Assembly (NCBI RefSeq): GCF_000172075.1
Contig: NZ_ABIC01000018.1
Location: 1-64,000, forward strand
DNA from: Shewanella benthica KT99
GTDB lineage: Bacteria; Pseudomonadota; Gammaproteobacteria; Enterobacterales; Shewanellaceae
DNA length: 64,000 nt
Direction of reading: 5' to 3'
In this document: positions 19,204-28,204 of the stretch, one piece after another
Position numbering within the stretch: the stretch's first letter is position 1
Layout of the letters: each line of letters begins with the position of its first letter
Translations under genes and position numbers: made by a program
Notes under the pieces: model-generated
Database searches by the model: none
Told to the model about the DNA's origin: nothing
The model's input: only the letters and a program-made list of their open reading frames with translations

Positions 19204-19277
19204 ATATACAGATTAACTGCTTTGACAGTTAATCGGTAAGCAATCGATTTTATGTTTTCTTGATGGACTGAATATAG

Positions 19278-20417
19278 ATGAATGAAAAAACAACAGCGGA
19301 TCTTGAGAACCTCAGAGGTCTGATCGATGGTGTGGATCAGCAATTGATCCACCTTTTAAGAAAGCGTCTCGACCTTGTAGCCCAGGTTGGAGTGGTTAAA
19401 CATGGCGCAGGACTGCCTATCTATGCTCCTCAGCGAGAGGCCGCTATGTTGGCCAAACGTCGTGATGAAGCGCAGAAAATGAACGTTTCTCCTCAGCTGA
19501 TTGAAGATATTCTACGTCGCCTGATGCGTGAATCTTATCTTAACGAGAAAGATGTTGGTTTTAAGCAAATAAATGAAAATCTCGGTGATGTTGTGATTGT
19601 GGGGGGGGAGGGTAAGCTAGGTGGCTTGTTCTCCCAGATGCTCACTTTGTCAGGTTACCAGGTTAAAATATTGGATAAAGATGACTGGGCTAGTGCGGCA
19701 CAAACGTTCGAAGGCGCAGGACTTGTCATCGTTACTGTGCCTATCTCTATTACCTGTGAACTGATTAGAGATAAGCTGTCATCCTTGCCAAACGATTGTA
19801 TTTTAGCCGATTTAACCTCAGTTAAAACTGAACCTGTCAAGGCGATGCTTGCGGCTCATAGCGGTCCAGTGGTGGGACTTCATCCCATGTTTGGCCCAGA
19901 TGTTGGCAGTTTAGCTAAGCAGGTGGTTGTAGTCTGTCATGGCCGTGATAGTGCTAAATATCAATGGCTGCTGGAACAGATCCAGATTTGGGGCGCTCGT
20001 CTCGTCGAAGCCGAGCCTGAAAAGCACGATAAAGCCATGCAGTTGGTTCAGGCCATGCGGCATTTCTCATCCTTCGTGTATGGATTAAACCTATACAAGG
20101 AAGAAGCCGATATTGGCTCTCTATTACAGTTTAGCTCACCAATTTATCGATTGGAGCTGGCCATGGTGGGGCGTTTATTTGCTCAGAGTCCTGAGCTGTA
20201 CGCCGATATTATCTTCGCTCAGAAAGAGAGTATGCATGCGATAGGGGGCTACCTGGATAACTATTCTCAAGCCTTGTATCTTTTACAAGCCGGTGATAGG
20301 GATGCATTTGTCGCTCAATTTAAGGAAGTTGCGCAGTGGTTTGGTGATTTCGCACCTCAGTTCCAACGCGAGAGTCGTGCCATGCTACAGAGCGTTAATG
20401 ATATGAAAACGGATTAA
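19278..20417 (+). CDS. tyrA: Chorismate mutase / prephenate dehydrogenase (T-protein)
   Basis: Bifunctional enzyme of tyrosine synthesis, 379 residues. The AroQ chorismate mutase domain covers about 1-90 ([26 protein letters not shown]). The NAD-dependent dehydrogenase follows, with [14 protein letters not shown] (about 101-114), [11 protein letters not shown] and the catalytic-site segment [16 protein letters not shown]. It is likely co-transcribed with aroF (74-base gap) and followed by a terminator. Confidence 0.96.
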   Translation: MNEKTTADLENLRGLIDGVDQQLIHLLRKRLDLVAQVGVVKHGAGLPIYAPQREAAMLAKRRDEAQKMNVSPQLIEDILRRLMRESYLNEKDVGFKQINENLGDVVIVGGEGKLGGLFSQMLTLSGYQVKILDKDDWASAAQTFEGAGLVIVTVPISITCELIRDKLSSLPNDCILADLTSVKTEPVKAMLAAHSGPVVGLHPMFGPDVGSLAKQVVVVCHGRDSAKYQWLLEQIQIWGARLVEAEPEKHDKAMQLVQAMRHFSSFVYGLNLYKEEADIGSLLQFSSPIYRLELAMVGRLFAQSPELYADIIFAQKESMHAIGGYLDNYSQALYLLQAGDRDAFVAQFKEVAQWFGDFAPQFQRESRAMLQSVNDMKTD

Positions 20418-20447
20418 CTAAACAGTTTCGTGTCTATATCAGAAATG

Positions 20448-20467
20448 GGAGCTCAGGCTCCTTTTTT
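20448..20467 (+). terminator. tyrA terminator
   Basis: GGAGC-TCAG-GCTCC followed by six T. Confidence 0.85.
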
Positions 20468-20642
20468 GTTATCTACTGCAGTTATATTGCTAAAGGCTCT
20501 CCTATTTATATAGAGGAAAGGCTAAATTGATCTAGCGCATAGTTATCGTCATTAAAATAGAAACCCCTACCTCTATCAGGACTATGGCTTTAGACTCGCC
20601 CAAAACATGCAAATAAAAGGCATGATTAAAGGAGCAGTAGTA

Positions 20643-22301
20643 ATGTTTTGTATTCAGTGTGAACAAACAATGAGAACGCCAGCTGGAAATGGCTGTAGTT
20701 ATGCCCAAGGAATGTGTGGCAAGCTTGCCGAGACTTCGGATCTTCAAGATCTGCTCATCTATCTACTTCAGGGCGTCTCGGCCTATGCGGTTAAAGCTCG
20801 CGAATTCGATATCATAGACAGCGAAGTCGATACGTTCGTGCCTAAAGCTTTCTTCGCCACCCTGACCAATGTCAACTTCGATGATGATCGGATTGTTGGC
20901 TATGTAGAGCATGCGAATGAATTGCGTACACGTTTAAAGACGGCCTATGAAGCGGCGTGTGCGGCGGCGGGTCAGACTCCTGTCGAGTTGAGTGCGCCAG
21001 CTCAGCTGGTATTGGGTGCATCTAAGCCGGAAATGTTGGCTCAGGCCGTGGTTGCACTGCCAAACCGTGGTGATGTTCACGAAGATATTCTTGGTCTGCG
21101 CCTATTGTGCTTATACGGGCTCAAAGGTGCGGCGGCTTATATGGAGCATGCACGCGTGCTTAACCAGACCAATGATGAAGTTGCCGGTGAGTTCCATGAG
21201 ATCATGGCTTTCTTGGGTGAAGATTCGATAGATGGTGATAAGCTATTAGATACGGCGATGGAGATAGGTAAGTTAAACTATCGCATCATGGAGATGTTGG
21301 ATAAAGGCGAAACCATGGCCTTCGGTCATCCTGAGCCGACTCAAGTCAATACGGTTGCGGTGAAAGGTAAGGCTATCTTAGTCTCTGGCCATGATATGGT
21401 CGATCTTGAGCTTATCCTGCAGCAGACCGAGGGCAAGGGCATCAATGTCTTTACCCATGGTGAGATGTTACCGGCACTGGCTTACCCTGAATTTAAGAAA
21501 TACCCGCATCTAGTGGGGAACTATGGCAGCGCTTGGCAGAATCAACAGAAAGAATTCGCCAATTTCCCCGGAGCCGTGGTGATGACCTCTAACTGTATTA
21601 TCGATCCCAATGTTGGTAACTATTCCGATCGTATCTTTACCCGCAGTATCGTGGGCTGGCCTGGTGTTACCCATCTGACAGGTGACGATTTTAGCCTGGT
21701 TATTGAAAAAGCATTGCAGCTGGATGGGTTCGCCTATGACGAAATCCCCCATATGATCACCATAGGTTTCGCCCGTAATGCACTGTTGGCGGCGGCTCCT
21801 GCCATAGTCGAGAATGTGAAGAATGGTTCGATTAAGCATTTCTTCCTTATCGGTGGCTGTGACGGCGATAAGAATGAGCGTAGCTATTTCACCGATTTAG
21901 CGACTCAGGCTCCCGATGATTCGATCATCATGACCTTAGGCTGTGGTAAGTATAAGTTCAATAAACTCGAGTTTGGCGAAATCAATGGTATCCCACGTCT
22001 GCTCGATATTGGTCAGTGTAACGATGCTTACTCTGCCATTCAACTGGCGCTAGCGTTATCTGAGGCATTCGAGTGCGACCTCAATGAGTTGCCTTTGAGC
22101 ATAGTACTTTCATGGTTTGAGCAAAAAGCGATTGTGGTCTTGCTAACCTTGTTGTCATTAGGCGTTAAGGATATCCGTACTGGTCCAACTCCACCTGCTT
22201 TCTTGAGTGATAACCTGCTCAAGATTCTAGAGGATAAATTTGGTCTGCGTACCACGACTACTGCAGAAGAAGATCTTAAAACCATCTTAAATGCCGCTTA
22301 A
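20643..22301 (+). CDS. hcp: Hybrid cluster protein (hydroxylamine reductase)
   Basis: Anaerobic-stress iron-sulfur protein that reduces nitric oxide and/or hydroxylamine and is linked to protein S-nitrosylation. The 552 residues start [18 protein letters not shown], giving the N-terminal cluster cysteines C3, C6, C18 and C25; [26 protein letters not shown] and [11 protein letters not shown] supply the hybrid-cluster ligands. GGAG precedes the ATG at 20643; an upstream start at 20607 is rejected. TTGATCTAGCGCA at 20527 matches only one half of an FNR site. It forms an operon with hcr. Confidence 0.97.
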   Translation: MFCIQCEQTMRTPAGNGCSYAQGMCGKLAETSDLQDLLIYLLQGVSAYAVKAREFDIIDSEVDTFVPKAFFATLTNVNFDDDRIVGYVEHANELRTRLKTAYEAACAAAGQTPVELSAPAQLVLGASKPEMLAQAVVALPNRGDVHEDILGLRLLCLYGLKGAAAYMEHARVLNQTNDEVAGEFHEIMAFLGEDSIDGDKLLDTAMEIGKLNYRIMEMLDKGETMAFGHPEPTQVNTVAVKGKAILVSGHDMVDLELILQQTEGKGINVFTHGEMLPALAYPEFKKYPHLVGNYGSAWQNQQKEFANFPGAVVMTSNCIIDPNVGNYSDRIFTRSIVGWPGVTHLTGDDFSLVIEKALQLDGFAYDEIPHMITIGFARNALLAAAPAIVENVKNGSIKHFFLIGGCDGDKNERSYFTDLATQAPDDSIIMTLGCGKYKFNKLEFGEINGIPRLLDIGQCNDAYSAIQLALALSEAFECDLNELPLSIVLSWFEQKAIVVLLTLLSLGVKDIRTGPTPPAFLSDNLLKILEDKFGLRTTTTAEEDLKTILNAA

Positions 22302-22376
22302 TCAGCCCTTGAAATAACTGACCGGCTCGTTGATTAGCGGGTCAGTTACTTTTACTTTCGATCCCTAAGGTTTTAC

Positions 22377-23480
22377 ATGAGTATTGACACTATTTCCCCG
22401 CCTTCGCTACACAATCATGAGCGTCAACTGGCATCCAACGACTGGCAACATGGGCAAGTAGAGCTCCAGTGTGTCGAAAAATGGCAAGAAACCCATGATG
22501 TGTTCAGTTATCGGTTTCAGGGGATTGATCCGGTCAAATTTCAGTTCAAGCCTGGGCAGTTCCTTACGTTTAATATGGACATAGATGGTAAGAAAGTATA
22601 TCGCAGTTATACTATCTCCTCCTCTCCTTCTCGTCCCTATTCGATTGTCGTGACGGTCAAATGCATCGAGGGAGGACGGGTATCGAATTACTTAGCCGAG
22701 TCATTAAATGTCGGTGATACTATTGACGCCAGCGGACCCGATGGCGTATTTAATCTGGTCGATATCAAGGCCGATAAATACCTGTTCTTAAGTGCCGGTA
22801 GTGGCATCACGCCTATGTTTTCCATGTCACGTTGGTTAACCGATACTCAGGTCGGTGCCGATATTGCCTTTCTCAACTGTGCTAAGAGTCCAGATGATCT
22901 GATTTTTAGGACTGAGTTGGACGCAATCAGGTTTAATAACTCGGCCTTTAATCTCAGTTATATTCTGGAGTCAGGCGCAGAGCGACTTCCCCAAGGGCTT
23001 GGTTGTGGAGAGGGACGTATCAATGCTGAACAGCTCAGCAGACTCGTTGAAGATTATCAACAGAGAACCATTTTCGTTTGTGGTCCTGAGCCATTTATGA
23101 AGGGAGTCGAGTCTCTACTCGAATCTTTGAATTTCGATATGAGTCGTTACCATTATGAGAGCTTCGGCACTGAGTCATCGCAGGTCGAGGAAGCCGTTAT
23201 TACCGAGAACGATAATGCTGCAACTGGCTTCATGTTGCGTATCGGCGACAATTCACGCGTTATGGGGCAGAATGAAACTCTGCTAGAGGGTATTGAAGCC
23301 GAAGGCTTGCCCATAATAGCCGCTTGCCGCGCGGGTGTGTGTGGTGCGTGTAAGTGTAAGGTTATAGAAGGAGAAACCGAATCGAGCAGTGAGATGACAT
23401 TGACCCCAGACGAGATCGCACAAGGTTATGTACTGGCTTGTTCTACTAAATTAAAGAGTGATGTTTTATTGCAGCTATAG
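22377..23480 (+). CDS. hcr: NADH oxidoreductase Hcr
   Basis: Electron donor of Hcp. The 367-residue protein is a ferredoxin-NADP reductase-type flavoprotein with RSYTISSSPSRPY (FAD binding), SAGSGITPMFSM (nucleotide binding) and FVCGPEPFM. A C-terminal plant-type [2Fe-2S] domain has CRAGVCGACKC and a distal CSTK cysteine. It begins 75 bases after hcp. The TAG stop at 23478-23480 is immediately followed by an insertion sequence, but the gene itself appears complete. Confidence 0.95.
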   Translation: MSIDTISPPSLHNHERQLASNDWQHGQVELQCVEKWQETHDVFSYRFQGIDPVKFQFKPGQFLTFNMDIDGKKVYRSYTISSSPSRPYSIVVTVKCIEGGRVSNYLAESLNVGDTIDASGPDGVFNLVDIKADKYLFLSAGSGITPMFSMSRWLTDTQVGADIAFLNCAKSPDDLIFRTELDAIRFNNSAFNLSYILESGAERLPQGLGCGEGRINAEQLSRLVEDYQQRTIFVCGPEPFMKGVESLLESLNFDMSRYHYESFGTESSQVEEAVITENDNAATGFMLRIGDNSRVMGQNETLLEGIEAEGLPIIAACRAGVCGACKCKVIEGETESSSEMTLTPDEIAQGYVLACSTKLKSDVLLQL

Positions 23481-23489
23481 CGATAGCTA

Positions 23490-24475
23490 CACGGCTAGCG
23501 CATTTTAATCCCTGACTCTAACAGGGTTGAGCGATACTCGTCGTCCAACCCTGCCGCCACTATACTCGCGCGTTTTGTCTGGTCTTGCTTGAACAAGGTC
23601 ATTGCTATTTTTCTCATCACATTAAAAGCAAGCGGACCTCGGCCTTTACGGATCCGTGATTCATCTTCTCTGAATGTCATATCTAACACCCAATGCATAC
23701 TTTCTACTTGCCAGTGATTTCGCACAGAAGATAACGCCTGCTCTGCATTTAAATCTAATGAGCTAATGTACCAACGTGTTTCAGTGGTCTCTTTACCTGT
23801 CGTTTTTTCATGTACGTCTGATGTCACTTTGATAATGCTTTTTAAGCCAACCCACTGATATTTATTATTTAACCAACTTTTATTAACCAGCACTTGCTGA
23901 CAACGTCTTGTTTCAATTCACCCTGTAGACCAGAATGATGACCTTTAAGCGCTAGAATATAATCAGCCTTTTGCTTAACGATTAGCTTTGCTATCTCTTT
24001 TTGACATCCCATAGCATCGAGCGTGATGATGCTGACAACTCCAGGCGCTCACAGTATGAAGTGCAGTTTTGCCGTCAATGGCAATGACATCGCAACCAGT
24101 ACCTTCTAGGAGAGAAGAAATCCAAGTTTGAAAAGCTTTCTCTATTTCATCCGCTTTTAATCGGCAGATAACACGGGCAATAGTGTCATGCCGAGGAATA
24201 CCTGCTTTAAAAGGACGATGTTGAAGAAGCCAATCAAGCTTTAGATGTCCAAAGTTTTCAATGTCTTCCCATCCTTCAGAGCCTGACATAACCGCACTTA
24301 TAGCGAGTAAAATAATATCTAATAAGTTATGTTTTTTACAACGCTCAATACGGGGATCCGCAATCGAATCAAAATGTTTTAAAAAAGTCGCAGTCATTAA
24401 GATCACCAAAAAAGAGTATTTGGTGATCTGATCGCTACTTGAGCATAAAGTTCAATTTATAATGATCTTGCCGTG
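23490..24475 (-). mobile_element. ISAs1-family element, internally deleted
   Basis: A 986-bp insertion bounded by imperfect inverted repeats (CACGGCTAGCGCATTTTAA on the left; the complement of the right end reads CACGGCAAGATCATTATAA). It is flanked by a perfect 10-base direct repeat GCGATAGCTA (23480-23489 and 24476-24485), matching the target duplication length of the ISAs1 family. The transposase inside is broken. Confidence 0.88.
23495..24397 (-). pseudogene. ISAs1-family DDE transposase remnant
   Basis: The N-terminal frame (about 24040-24397) reads KHFDSIADPRIERCKKHNLL and [16 protein letters not shown] middle piece in another frame reads [19 protein letters not shown] (about 23930-24020). 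The C-terminal frame (23495-23893) has TRWYISSL, VRNHWQVESMHWVLDMTFRE and ESRIRKG. These are ISAs1 transposase motifs in order, but at least two deletions or frameshifts separate them. Confidence 0.85.
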
Positions 24476-24628
24476 GCGATAGCTACGAATTGAGCCTGAT
24501 ATTCTCATGGTATAAGTGACAAACTGTGATTTTTATGAGGCTAAATTTGCGCTATAGTCGATGACAACGTATTGTTAAAGATGAAACTCGCTGCTTTATC
24601 TTTAATTTTGTGTTTGTGGAGCTAATCT

Positions 24629-24964
24629 ATGATATCGACAACCACCGAGAGAGTATCTGTAGACGATCCAAGCTTGGCGCATTTTCTCTATGCCTTGATG
24701 TCTGCATTTCCCATCTTCTTTCTGCCAACCTTAGTCGGACTCTTCATCAATTTAGGTCAGAGGACGTCATGTGCCGGTGAGATGATATCGTCGCACCTCC
24801 GCTGGCAGAGACATTCCATTATTGGCTTTATGCTGATGGGTGGAATAGGCTTATCGTTAACTCCAATATGGCTTAGTTCACTCGTTTACTCGATAGCGAT
24901 AATCTGGTTTTGCCATAGAATTGTCAAAGGCTGGCTGAATCTGACCGATGGTGCCTCCGTGTAG
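24629..24964 (+). CDS. Small DUF4870-like membrane protein
   Basis: A 111-residue hydrophobic protein with about three membrane segments (28-45, 64-80, 82-98). The segment SSHLRWQRHSIIGFML resembles the H..WQ.R motif of DUF4870-type proteins. Function unknown. It stands alone between the ISAs1 remnant and pheA. Confidence 0.65.
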   Translation: MISTTTERVSVDDPSLAHFLYALMSAFPIFFLPTLVGLFINLGQRTSCAGEMISSHLRWQRHSIIGFMLMGGIGLSLTPIWLSSLVYSIAIIWFCHRIVKGWLNLTDGASV

Positions 24965-24987
24965 CTTTTAGAGTGGAATCATATTAG

Positions 24988-25020
24988 GAAAAAAGAAGAC
25001 ATATCTGTCCTCTTTTTTTC
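24988..25020. terminator. Probable bidirectional terminator
   Basis: AAGAAGACA-TATC-TGTCCTCTT with one mismatch, with A-rich sequence on the left and T-rich sequence on the right, between convergent genes. Confidence 0.6.
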
Positions 25021-25051
25021 CTCTGTTTTATTATTCCTTTGTTATGGAAGC

Positions 25052-27034
25052 TTATTGATAGAGCCTTCTTAAGATCTCACCGCGAAGCTGCAACTCGGTG
25101 TCGAAAGCGTCATTATTCGATGAGAAGTTGAGTATTAGGCCATCGGCTGCCAGTTGCTTGGCCGCTATTGAGTATGCCATTAGTGTCGTTGGCGTAGATG
25201 CGTAGCTTGGATTCACTAAGATCGGCAGATGAGATAGCTCCTTTAACTCCACTAATGCGGCTAAGTCCAGCACAGGTTTGACCGAATCATTGAAGGTTAT
25301 GATCCCCGATTCGCACAAGATTAGCTGTTGATTACCTTGGCTTAAGATGACTTCTGCAGCGTCAATATATTCCTCAACACTGGCCATGGTATTTCGCTCT
25401 AGAATGACAGGCATATGCAGGGAGCCAACTTGTTTTAGCAGGCTGTGGTTATGCATCTGCTTACCGGTTATTAATAATAAGGTGCCATGCTCGGCAGCAA
25501 GCTTTAGCTCGACTTCGTGTTCAACCGAGATGATACATTGCAAGCCAAACTGGTAGAGAGACCTCTTAAAGGCGAGAATATTGTGCTCGGCGTTGTGTTG
25601 GCGTGATAGCCCTTCCAGAATAACAGCTTGGAATCCTGCCTCTTTCAACGACTTGGCTTTTTGACTGAACAGCTCACTCTCTTGGGGTAATGACACGAGT
25701 GCTAATGCACCAAATTGCCCATCTCCTATTTGTAACTGGCCTGAACTTATCTGAGTGGCATCTTGTTTATGTTCTTTAGCCGAACGTAAATGTCGGGAGT
25801 TGGCCTGCTTATCGCGGCTATTATCCACGTTGTGTGCTCTGCTAGTATCTGGCTCTATCATAAGTTGACTGTTTGAAAGTTGAGTTGGGTTAACCGTTTC
25901 ACAGGGGTAACAGCCTAAAACTTTAATGAAGCGGGTAATACGCTCCAGCTCTTTGAGGGCCGATTGCATCTCTGAACTGGATAAATTCGCATCGAGATCT
26001 AAGTAAAACATCTCTTCCCAAGGCGTGCCAGGAATTGGCCGGGATTCGAGTTTGCTCATGTTGAGGTTATGCGCTTTGAGTACCAACAAGGCTTCGACTA
26101 AGGCTCCTGGTTTCTGGCCGGTAGCCATGATGAGCGTCGTTTTAGCCGGAAGTTGCTCAGGTACGGCTATCGCTTTTCGGGCAACGACGATGAAGCGGCT
26201 CTGATTAATTTTCTGGTTAGCCAACTCATTCTGTATTGCTTCAAGCTGATAGAGGGCCCCGCCTTCTGCGCTGCCAATTGCGGCAACACTCGAATCATCG
26301 CTCTGCATCACTCTGTCCATGGCTTCGGCGCTGCTTGAGCAATATTCGAGTTTAAATTCAGGGTGTAAACTTAGATAACGACTACACTGGCTGATAGGCT
26401 GTGGATGGGCATAAACAGTTTTTATCTCTTTAGTCGTGCTGCCGCCCTTGGCCAGCAGACAGTGAGCGACTTCTATGGTTGTCTCGCCAACGATGGCAAG
26501 GCTGGTGTGCTGGAGCACATCATAAACTTCATTGATCGAACCCGATGAGGTATTTTCGATAGGAAGGAAGCCATAATCGGCGTGGCCGGATTCTACCGAT
26601 TGAATAATCTCGTCGAAACTCTTACAGCCTAGGTCTTGCATATCGACTTGTCGTCTGTCGCAGTAGCGGCTCGCCGCTAAATAGGAGTATGAACCTCTCG
26701 CACCAAGGTAAGCGACACAATACTGCTGCTTTTGACTGTCTGGGTTTGCTCTGCCTTGAAGGTAAGCTTGCTGGCTCAGTACAGAATCTTCGATGATATT
26801 CTGATAGAGAGAGATAACGTAATGTGCGTCTAGCCCTTGATTTCGCCCCTCTTTCACCAGTCTTGCCAGCAGTTCTTTTTCTCTTTGAGTATCACGAATA
26901 GGGCGAATATCTATCTCTTTACTGCGGGCGACATCCAGACTTAAATTACGACGCTTAGCTAAGAGTGATAATAGATCTTTATCTAAAGCGGTGATCTGTT
27001 CACGTGTCTGGTTCAAAGCTTGTGGTTTGCTCAT
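25052..27034 (-). CDS. pheA: Chorismate mutase / prephenate dehydratase with C-terminal DAHP synthase-like domain
   Basis: Phenylalanine-branch P-protein, 660 residues against about 390 in E. coli. Residues 1-95 are an AroQ chorismate mutase with Arg11, Arg28, Lys39, Asp48, Glu52 and Gln88 conserved. Residues 105-290 are prephenate dehydratase (GARGSYSY, PIENTSSGSINEVYD, and NQSRF in place of the usual TRF). Residues 297-380 are the ACT regulatory domain (GALVEALL, LESRPI). After a polar linker (385-435), residues 436-660 resemble a type I-beta DAHP synthase (MPVILERNTMASVEEYIDAA, LILCESGIITF, SHLPILVNPSYAS) but lack its expected catalytic residues. GAGGG precedes the ATG by 5 bases. A leader peptide gene lies upstream. 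Confidence 0.93.
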   Translation of the reverse strand: MSKPQALNQTREQITALDKDLLSLLAKRRNLSLDVARSKEIDIRPIRDTQREKELLARLVKEGRNQGLDAHYVISLYQNIIEDSVLSQQAYLQGRANPDSQKQQYCVAYLGARGSYSYLAASRYCDRRQVDMQDLGCKSFDEIIQSVESGHADYGFLPIENTSSGSINEVYDVLQHTSLAIVGETTIEVAHCLLAKGGSTTKEIKTVYAHPQPISQCSRYLSLHPEFKLEYCSSSAEAMDRVMQSDDSSVAAIGSAEGGALYQLEAIQNELANQKINQSRFIVVARKAIAVPEQLPAKTTLIMATGQKPGALVEALLVLKAHNLNMSKLESRPIPGTPWEEMFYLDLDANLSSSEMQSALKELERITRFIKVLGCYPCETVNPTQLSNSQLMIEPDTSRAHNVDNSRDKQANSRHLRSAKEHKQDATQISSGQLQIGDGQFGALALVSLPQESELFSQKAKSLKEAGFQAVILEGLSRQHNAEHNILAFKRSLYQFGLQCIISVEHEVELKLAAEHGTLLLITGKQMHNHSLLKQVGSLHMPVILERNTMASVEEYIDAAEVILSQGNQQLILCESGIITFNDSVKPVLDLAALVELKELSHLPILVNPSYASTPTTLMAYSIAAKQLAADGLILNFSSNNDAFDTELQLRGEILRRLYQ

Positions 27035-27066
27035 GTTGCCCTCAATGTCGCTACTACAAAAATCGG

Positions 27067-27135
27067 TTACAAAAAAGCCTCCCTAGATGGGGGAATAAAA
27101 AAGAAAGTAAAAAAGTAATCGCTAAATATTTTCAT
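27067..27135 (-). CDS. pheL: phe leader peptide
   Basis: A 22-codon frame (ATG 27135, TAA 27067) starting MKIFSDYFFTFFFIPP and ending REAFL, with seven Phe codons, just upstream of pheA. It is the expected leader for control by tRNA-Phe charging. Unusually, only 32 bases separate it from pheA, and it starts almost at the predicted transcription start, so a normal ribosome binding site is missing. Confidence 0.75.
   Translation of the reverse strand: MKIFSDYFFTFFFIPPSREAFL
27071..27093 (-). terminator. Possible phe attenuator hairpin
   Basis: On the minus strand CCCCC-ATCTA-GGGAGG followed by C and six T, inside the last codons of the leader peptide. The stem is short with one bulge. Because a translating ribosome would cover it, classical attenuation logic does not fit simply. 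Confidence 0.45.
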
Positions 27136-27141
27136 CTGTAC

Positions 27142-27170
27142 AAATTAAAGCCCGTGCTCTGCACTGTCAA
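27142..27170 (-). promoter_or_regulatory. pheA promoter
   Basis: TTGACA (complement of 27165-27170), a 17-base spacer, and TAATTT (complement of 27142-27147). The predicted start falls at or within a few bases of the leader ATG. Confidence 0.7.
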
Positions 27171-27202
27171 TGAAAATTCATGCATAATTTTTAAACTTAT
27201 CA

Positions 27203-27274
27203 TTAAAAAAAGCGCACCTGAGGTGCGCTTTGGAATGAAACGAATAAAAAATCAAACTGAGAATACCTCCTCAT
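27203..27274 (-). other. Second Phe-rich mini-ORF
   Basis: A 23-codon frame beginning MRRYSQFDFLFVSFQSAP and ending RFF, with six Phe codons, running through a strong terminator. It lies upstream of the pheA promoter. It could be a duplicate or former leader peptide or a coincidence; AGGAGG lies inside the frame rather than before it, which weakens the call. Confidence 0.35.
27205..27234 (-). terminator. Strong intrinsic terminator upstream of pheL
   Basis: On the minus strand AAAGCGCACC-TC-AGGTGCGCTTT continuing to seven T: a nearly loopless GC-rich stem. It would stop transcripts arriving from the raiA side. Confidence 0.85.
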
Positions 27275-27394
27275 GGTGATTGAACCTTCAATCTTTCGCT
27301 TCTTAACCTCAAATAAGGGAAGCGAGATCTCAGGTTCTCTCGATATCTCTAAAGAAAATATGGATCCGATATCGTTAACTGTTCAGGCTTTATC

Positions 27395-27471
27395 GCTGTT
27401 TTTAGCTCAATGGCCGAATGCGTTGCTGTTGTCATTAGCATCTGCCGCATAGTGGCAATTTAAATCGCCCG
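27395..27471 (+). repeat. Imperfect direct repeat, copy A
   Basis: GCTGTTTTTAGCTCAATGGCC at the left and GCATAGTGGCA ... ATCGCCCG at the right match copy B 306 bases further on, with small indels in the middle. Confidence 0.65.
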
Positions 27472-27700
27472 CACCTATGTTACGTTTAGCATCACGCGTA
27501 TAACCGTTTTATTTATCAATATACCTTCTGCTTTCTAATGGAAATCTCGTCTTTCACTTTACCATTTATGATAGAAAGTGGAGTCTTGATTTCACCGCAT
27601 CCCGGTCAATGGCCTCTCTGTTTACATCTTTCCATTCACTGCTGCCATTAATCTAGTCAAAGCGTTGTGAGATGCGTATTTTACAAACTAGGGCGTGTTA

Positions 27701-27782
27701 GCTGTTTCTAGCTTATTGGCCTAATGCATTGCAGAAGCTATTGTGATTAGCGATTGCTGCATAGTGGCATATCTATCGCCCG
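27701..27782 (+). repeat. Imperfect direct repeat, copy B
   Basis: GCTGTTTCTAGCTTATTGGCC ... GCATAGTGGCA ... ATCGCCCG, matching copy A. On the minus strand both copies can be read in one frame as similar peptide ends (HYAADANDNSNAFGH and HYAAIANHNSFCNALGQ), but copy B has a stop just before. Confidence 0.65.
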
Positions 27783-28204
27783 TTCCCTCTTACAAACTTA
27801 TTTGCTAAGTTTCCCAAGCTTGTTAATTATCTTGCTCTGATGCTAGACCTTAGTGATACTTCACCACCTAAGTTGTGGAAAGTTAGACTCTTTGGCCTTA
27901 TGTGCAGCCCCAGTTGGAGATGCTCCTCTTATGACTAGGCGAATGTTTGACACAGAGTCAGTCACCATATATTGCTAATTACTAAGCATCCCTGATGGCA
28001 TTTTTACGCCTATCGTGCCAGTTAAATGTTTTTTACCTCCGAATTGGTGCAGAACATTTTTTCATCTCCACCATACCTTAATAGTAGCATGGTGTAAGGG
28101 TTTCGCTCGGTATTACGGTCAATTTACAGTCGGTTTTCGAAATGTGAATCAACCGTTTTTAACACTAGTCGTTTCTGTTTGAAAAACACTGAATCATTGA
28201 CGAC

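Larger units (their letters stand above)
27240..28204. other. Gene-free kilobase between pheL and raiA
   Basis: No gene above about 60 codons was recognised on either strand. It contains an imperfect direct repeat (27395-27471 and 27701-27782). In E. coli the same raiA-pheL gap is only about 250 bases as remembered, so this stretch may contain an undetected small RNA or a decayed gene. Confidence 0.5.

Noticed and set aside
19212..19233. Terminator between aroF and tyrA
   Set aside because: The inverted repeat is AT-rich and lacks a T-run; the genes are probably co-transcribed.
20527..20540. FNR site upstream of hcp
   Set aside because: TTGATCTAGCGCA matches only the left half. It is mentioned in the hcp entry but not called.
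27395..27782. tmRNA or a conserved structured RNA in the raiA-pheL gap
   Set aside because: The peptide-like ends seemed suggestive of a tag sequence, but no tRNA-like ends or known tmRNA blocks were found.
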